Part shown: piece by piece, positions 60,213-64,000 of the stretch | Layout: every line of letters begins with the position of its first letter | How positions within the stretch are numbered: the stretch's first letter is position 1 | NCBI GenBank assembly: GCA_029243485.1 | Contig: JAQWRY010000064.1 | Span: forward strand, 62,001 to 126,000 | Direction of reading: 5' to 3' | DNA length: 64,000 bases | Source of the DNA: Candidatus Binatia bacterium | GTDB lineage: Bacteria > Desulfobacterota > Binatia > UBA12015 | Notes under the pieces: model-generated | Database searches by the model: none | Told to the model about the DNA's origin: nothing | Seen by the model: only the letters and a program-made list of their open reading frames with translations | Position numbers and translations under genes: made by a program

Positions 60213-61883
60213 GTGGTCGGGGCGGAACGATACTGCTGTTCCTGCTCGTTCTTGGGCTGTTCGCGACGGTCGGTTCAGCTCCGCGCGCCGTGGCGTGGTC
60301 AGCTCGGGCTCCACCATCACCAGTGGCTGACCGCGTCGACCCTCCTGTTCAGCAAGAACTGGTACCGCGAGGGCGTCGTGCCGCTGCGCATGATGATGCT
60401 CGAGGAGCCCCGCTCGGGAGAGGCGCAGGGGATCGCGGACCGCTCTCCGTATGTGTCGTTCCCGCCCGGTGCGGTCGTGCCCGTTTACCTGCTCGCGCGC
60501 GTGACGGGCCAGGAGCCCTCGGCATCGTCGATCATGGCGCTCGGTCTGGCGAATCAGCTGGGGATCTTGCTGCTGCTCGCGGCAACGGCGCTCGTCAGCC
60601 TGCGCGCCCTCGGGGTCTCCGGTGTATGGAGACTCGTTCTGGGCGGCGTTCCTCCCTTCCTCTACTTGTACGCTCCGGCGCCGTTCTACTTTCACCAGAA
60701 CGTCTACTTCGCAGACCAGGCCGTGATCCTGCCGTTCGCGCTCGTGCTCTTTCTCGAGGCGAGACGGATGGCCGGGCGCACGTCGACGGCCGCCGATGTG
60801 GCGATGGCCGGGGCACTGTTCTGGGGCGCGTTCACCGACTGGCTGTTCCTGCCGATTGCGGCATCGCTCTGGCTCGTGCGCCTGTTCGGCGGGGACCTCG
60901 GTCGTGGCCTCGCGCAGATCGTGCGCCGGTCCGCGATCCTGTTCGCGCCGGTCGTCCTCGCTCTCGGACTGTTCGCCGTTCAACTGGTCGCGGCGGGTCA
61001 GCTGGATACGTTGTCGGGCCGCTTCGGTGTGGTCGCCGGCCTGGGAGGGGGGGTGCCTCCGTCGTTTGGTGAACTGGCGTACGCCGTGTTCGTGACGCAG
61101 GTCGATTCGGGGTACGGCTCGAGTGCGCTGGTGGCGATCGCTGTCGGCATCGCGCTGGCGGTGTTTCTCGTGACGAGGTTGCTTGGATCCTCTTCAGCCG
61201 AGGCTTCGGGTGAACGCGAGGGTGCAGACCGGCTTACGGGGGTGGCGCTCGTGGTTCGCCTCCTCGTGCTCGCGACTCTGCCGTGCGTGATCTACGCGAT
61301 GGTCGTTCCGATTCACACGGTCGGTCACGACTTCAGCGCACTGAAGCTCGGCCCCACGCTCGCGCTGGGGCCGTTCTGCTTGATCCCGGCGGCGGTCGTC
61401 CGTTTCGCCGAGCGGTCGTTCTCGGCGCCGAGACTCCGCTGGGTCCTGGTCCTGCCGGTGGCCGTCGCTCTTTGGCATTTCTCCGCGGCCGATCGTCGAT
61501 CGTCGTTCCCTGAGCCGTGGGAAGCCCTGCCGGAACTCGCAGCCTTCTTCGAGGAGCACGTGGGCTGGGAGGATGCGGTCTTCTCGCCGGACTTCGTGAT
61601 CCGTCGCCATCCGCCCCACCTCCTCGCGTACACGATGAAGCGGGTTCGGGTGGCCTCGTCCCTGCGCGACGTGCAGGCCTGGGCGGCCGAGAATTCGGGC
61701 CATCCCGGGCCCTTTGTGCTCGTTTCGATCGACCCCGATGGCCCGGGGGTCGGCGCGTACGCCGAGGCTCTCCGCGTACGGGAGGTGGGCGCAATCCGCT
61801 GGGCGCGGCTGAGCCGGTCCGAGCTCGATCGGCTCATGGGTGCGGAGCCGCTGCCCGTTCGTTCGCCTCAGGCTCTCCCCTGA
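60213..61883 (+). CDS. Multispanning membrane glycosyltransferase-like protein, N-terminus in doubt
   Basis: A 556-residue frame with about ten membrane helices. GLHHHQWLTASTLLF followed by NWYREGVVPLRMMMLEE and SPYVSFPPGAVVPVYLL, with a QAVILPFALVLFLEARRM segment near 170, recalls polyprenyl-phosphate-sugar glycosyltransferases of the GT39-like superfamily. The first 30 codons here read poorly; the overlapping frame from ATG at 60203 encodes GGTILLFLLVLGLFATVGSA, a proper first helix. A frameshift near 60295-60305 would join the two, so either the gene or the assembly may be broken there. Neighbours suggest envelope glycan work. Confidence 0.7.
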   Translation: MVGAERYCCSCSFLGCSRRSVQLRAPWRGQLGLHHHQWLTASTLLFSKNWYREGVVPLRMMMLEEPRSGEAQGIADRSPYVSFPPGAVVPVYLLARVTGQEPSASSIMALGLANQLGILLLLAATALVSLRALGVSGVWRLVLGGVPPFLYLYAPAPFYFHQNVYFADQAVILPFALVLFLEARRMAGRTSTAADVAMAGALFWGAFTDWLFLPIAASLWLVRLFGGDLGRGLAQIVRRSAILFAPVVLALGLFAVQLVAAGQLDTLSGRFGVVAGLGGGVPPSFGELAYAVFVTQVDSGYGSSALVAIAVGIALAVFLVTRLLGSSSAEASGEREGADRLTGVALVVRLLVLATLPCVIYAMVVPIHTVGHDFSALKLGPTLALGPFCLIPAAVVRFAERSFSAPRLRWVLVLPVAVALWHFSAADRRSSFPEPWEALPELAAFFEEHVGWEDAVFSPDFVIRRHPPHLLAYTMKRVRVASSLRDVQAWAAENSGHPGPFVLVSIDPDGPGVGAYAEALRVREVGAIRWARLSRSELDRLMGAEPLPVRSPQALP

Positions 61884-61900
61884 GCTAACGACGAGGCGGG

Positions 61901-63919
61901 ATGGGGAAGGCGGTCGCGGCGGTCGGGATCATCGTCCTTGGGGCGCTCCTGGCGTGTACCAACAATCCGTATCCCGACGCGGACTCTGGTCGGAAGGTGC
62001 TCTACCGCACCATGCGGAAGAGCCCGCCCAAGACCCTCGATCCGGCCGTGGCCTACTCGGTCGTCGATCACATCGTCACCGGCTCCGTGTACGACACCCT
62101 GCTGGACTACGACTACCTCGCGCGCCCGTACCGGCTGATTCCGGGTCTCGTCGAGAAGATCCCGGTCGAGGTCGCGAATGATGATGGGACCTGGTCCCTG
62201 TCCTTTCGCCTCCGTCCGGATCTCCTGTATTCCGATGACGAGTGCTTTGAGGCAGGCCGCCCGGGCGCACCGACGCGGAACATTCTGGCTGCGGATGTCG
62301 CGTTCGAGCTAATGCGGATCGCGGATCCCTCCGTGGGGAGCCCGGTGGGGGCCGTCTTCTCGCGGGTTCGGGGTTTCGAAGACTTCACGGCGCGCCTGCA
62401 GGCTTTGCGCGATGCCGATCCGGCGTTTGCCCAGAGACGCATCGACGAGCAGTACCGCGAGGCGGGAGGGATCGATGGCGCTCGGGTGCACTCCGATCTC
62501 GACCTCGAGATCGTTCTGACGGAGTCCTTCCCCCAGCTCTCGTATTGGTTCGCGATGGAGTTCACGACACCGGTGCCGTGGGAGGCCGTCGCGTATTACG
62601 ACGGGGAGGACGGCCGGGACCTTTTCTCGGAGCACGCCGTTTCGACCGGGCCGTTTCGTCTCACGCGGTACGACAAGCGGGCACGCATCTCTCTGGTGCG
62701 AAACGAGAACTGGTACGGCGTGCGACATCCGGAGTGGCGTGCGCCCGGCGCGATCTATCCGACGCGTGGGAGCGCGGAAGACCGCGCGCGCGGGTTGCTC
62801 GACCCGCGCTACGTAGGACGGCCCCTCCCGTTTCTCGACGGGGTCGAGCTGGTCTTCGAGAACGAGCAGATCCCCGGCTTCAACAAGTTCCTCCAGGGCT
62901 ATTACGACTACTCCGCCATCATCGAGGAGACGTTCGATCAGGTCGTGTCGGAAGGCGGACTCACTCCGAGCATGGAGGCGATGGGTGTCCGCCTGTCGAA
63001 GGCGCCGAGCCCGTCCATCTACTACGTCGGCTTCAACATGGACGATCCGGTCGTCGGGCGTGACGGCGATTCGCGGTCGCGCCTCCTCCGCCACGCGATG
63101 AGCCTCGCAATCGATAGCGAGGAGTTCATCCGTCTCTTCTTCAACGACCGGGGCATTCCGGCCGAGTCCCCTTTGCCCCCAGGGATCTTTGGTCACGAGG
63201 ATGGTCTAGGTAATCCGTTTCGGCGGTTCGACCTCGCCGGCGCTCGGGAGGTGTTGGCTGAAGCGGGATACCCGCGTGGGTTGGACCCCGAGACGGCTCG
63301 GCCGCTCCACTTGGTCCTCACGACGGGCGACACGAGCGCGCGATCCCGGCTCCGGTACCAGTTCCTCGTCGATTCGTGGCGGCGGATCGGGGTCGACGTC
63401 GAGATCTCGTCGACGAACTACAATCAGTTCCAGGACGTCTTGCGGCGCGGCGCCTACCAGGTGTTCTTTTTCGGGTGGGCCGCGGACTATCCCGATCCCG
63501 AGAACTTCCTCGTTCAGCTTTGGGGGGAACTCGGGAAGTCGAAGAGCGGCGGGTCGAACTCGGCGAACTTCGACAACGTGGAGTACAACGGGCTCTTCCT
63601 CGAGATGCGCAACATGCCGGACGGGCCGGAGCGACTCGCCGTCATTCGGCGGATGCTCGAGATCCTGCGGGTCGAGAGACCGTGGATCGAGATCTTCACG
63701 CCCGAGGAGTACGTGCTCTCGCACGGTTGGCTTCAGAACCTGAAATCCTTCGGGATGTCGGTGCCGATGATGCAGTACCTCGACGTCGAAGAAGAGCGTC
63801 GCGCCGAACGCAGGGTCGCGTGGAATCAGCCAGTGGAGTGGCCGGCGTGGGTCCTCGCCGCGCTCGTCGTTGCGGCGGTCGTGCCCGCCGTCGTCACGTT
63901 CCTGCGGGAGCGCCAATGA
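61901..63919 (+). CDS. ABC transporter substrate-binding protein, family 5 (peptide/oligopeptide type)
   Basis: A 672-residue solute-binding protein, longer than the usual 500-560. Lipobox ALLAC (Cys19). LDPAVAYSVVDHIVTGSVYD near residues 46-65 is the SBP_bac_5 entry motif; ASPSIYYVGFNMDDP-type sequence near 369 and FFFGWAADYPDPENFLVQLW near 523-542 follow the family. The C-terminus adds a hydrophobic helix WPAWVLAALVVAAVVPAVVT plus basic tail, so the protein seems tethered at both ends. Its stop overlaps the permease start by ATGA. Ligand probably peptide or other small molecule. Confidence 0.92.
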   Translation: MGKAVAAVGIIVLGALLACTNNPYPDADSGRKVLYRTMRKSPPKTLDPAVAYSVVDHIVTGSVYDTLLDYDYLARPYRLIPGLVEKIPVEVANDDGTWSLSFRLRPDLLYSDDECFEAGRPGAPTRNILAADVAFELMRIADPSVGSPVGAVFSRVRGFEDFTARLQALRDADPAFAQRRIDEQYREAGGIDGARVHSDLDLEIVLTESFPQLSYWFAMEFTTPVPWEAVAYYDGEDGRDLFSEHAVSTGPFRLTRYDKRARISLVRNENWYGVRHPEWRAPGAIYPTRGSAEDRARGLLDPRYVGRPLPFLDGVELVFENEQIPGFNKFLQGYYDYSAIIEETFDQVVSEGGLTPSMEAMGVRLSKAPSPSIYYVGFNMDDPVVGRDGDSRSRLLRHAMSLAIDSEEFIRLFFNDRGIPAESPLPPGIFGHEDGLGNPFRRFDLAGAREVLAEAGYPRGLDPETARPLHLVLTTGDTSARSRLRYQFLVDSWRRIGVDVEISSTNYNQFQDVLRRGAYQVFFFGWAADYPDPENFLVQLWGELGKSKSGGSNSANFDNVEYNGLFLEMRNMPDGPERLAVIRRMLEILRVERPWIEIFTPEEYVLSHGWLQNLKSFGMSVPMMQYLDVEEERRAERRVAWNQPVEWPAWVLAALVVAAVVPAVVTFLRERQ

Positions 63920-64000
63920 TCGCGTTCGTGTTTCGCCGTCTGGCTTACGGCTTCGCGACGATCCTGGGCGTGCTCGCCTTCCTGTTCGTCCTCTTCTTCT
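63916..64000 (+). CDS. ABC transporter permease (DppB/OppB type), 3' end cut by window edge
   Basis: The visible 28 codons, starting MIAFVFRRLAYGFATILGVL, match the first membrane helix of DppB/OppB-type permeases (R-R-L at the start of helix 1). It overlaps the substrate-binding gene by ATGA, as usual for these importers. The rest lies outside the window. Confidence 0.85.
   Translation, partial: MIAFVFRRLAYGFATILGVLAFLFVLFF

Noticed and set aside
59178..60983. 601-codon minus-strand frame
   Set aside because: Runs antisense through the second CGPCWPGPC paralogue and into the glycosyltransferase-like gene; Arg-rich and without motifs.
1..64000. tRNA, rRNA, CRISPR arrays, insertion sequences, prophage
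   Set aside because: No cloverleaf with CCA-type ends, no spaced identical repeats outside coding arrays, no transposase or integrase frames were seen on either strand.

Overview
The window is GC-rich with strong G/C preference at third codon positions and densely packed genes, many joined by 4-base ATGA/GTGA overlaps. Gene content (single-chain acyl-CoA carboxylase, acyl-CoA dehydrogenase pairs, MaoC-type dehydratases, F420-type luciferase-like oxidoreductases, phytanoyl-CoA dioxygenase, wax ester synthase, EthD, DUF4215-type Cys-rich secreted proteins, PrfC) points to a Gram-negative, lipid-oxidising bacterium of the former Deltaproteobacteria / Binatota / Myxococcota kind, probably uncultured. 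This placement is inference. I see no rRNA, tRNA, CRISPR array, insertion sequence or phage gene.

Layout. 1-12.6 kb: an acyl-CoA ligase and a GH3 beta-glucosidase on the minus strand; a plus-strand run of amidohydrolase, EthD protein, two MaoC dehydratase subunits, a Rap1a/Tai-like secreted protein and a TesB thioesterase; then a single-chain long-chain acyl-CoA carboxylase behind a structured leader that buries its Shine-Dalgarno (SD) sequence. 12.6-23.7 kb (minus): a 1233-residue Cys-rich repeat protein, an SDR, a wax ester synthase carrying two CBS domains, a broken DUF1330 gene, and an operon of two acyl-CoA dehydrogenases, an LLM oxidoreductase and an ABM-domain protein. 23.8-36.7 kb (plus): TetR, membrane-anchored metallo-beta-lactamase-fold enzyme, duplicated DsbA/HCCA-isomerase-like protein, LLM oxidoreductase, an FG-GAP/ASPIC surface protein, two GSTs, a second TetR with a clear palindromic operator, PhyH dioxygenase, DUF2855 protein and a second acyl-CoA dehydrogenase pair.

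36.7-44.7 kb (minus): a close-packed run of vWA protein, TerB-like protein, GT39 glycosyltransferase, thioredoxin-domain protein and a UGSC-type selenoprotein, followed upstream by prfC. The selenoprotein is the most notable item: an in-frame TGA at 37004-37006 lies in a U-G-S-C-T-S-C motif and is followed at the expected distance by a SECIS-like hairpin, so ordinary gene calling would split or miss it. 44.7-54 kb: a 1269-residue secreted protein with 17 tandem disintegrin-loop-like repeats, two lipoproteins (DUF1499, DUF3089 hydrolase), a CoA-transferase and a pappalysin-like metalloprotease with a somatomedin-B-like module. 54-64 kb: an RHH-like protein, CaiB-type CoA-transferase, nucleotide-sugar dehydrogenase with a textbook terminator, a tandem pair of unknown CGPCWPGPC membrane-anchored proteins, a multispanning glycosyltransferase-like protein, and the start of an ABC peptide/oligopeptide importer.

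How the genes work together: the central theme is activation, carboxylation, dehydrogenation, hydration, thioester exchange and storage of acyl-CoAs (possibly branched, steroid-like or long-chain), interleaved with secreted Cys-rich repeat proteins and envelope glycan functions. All function calls rest on family recognition by reading; no searches were run.
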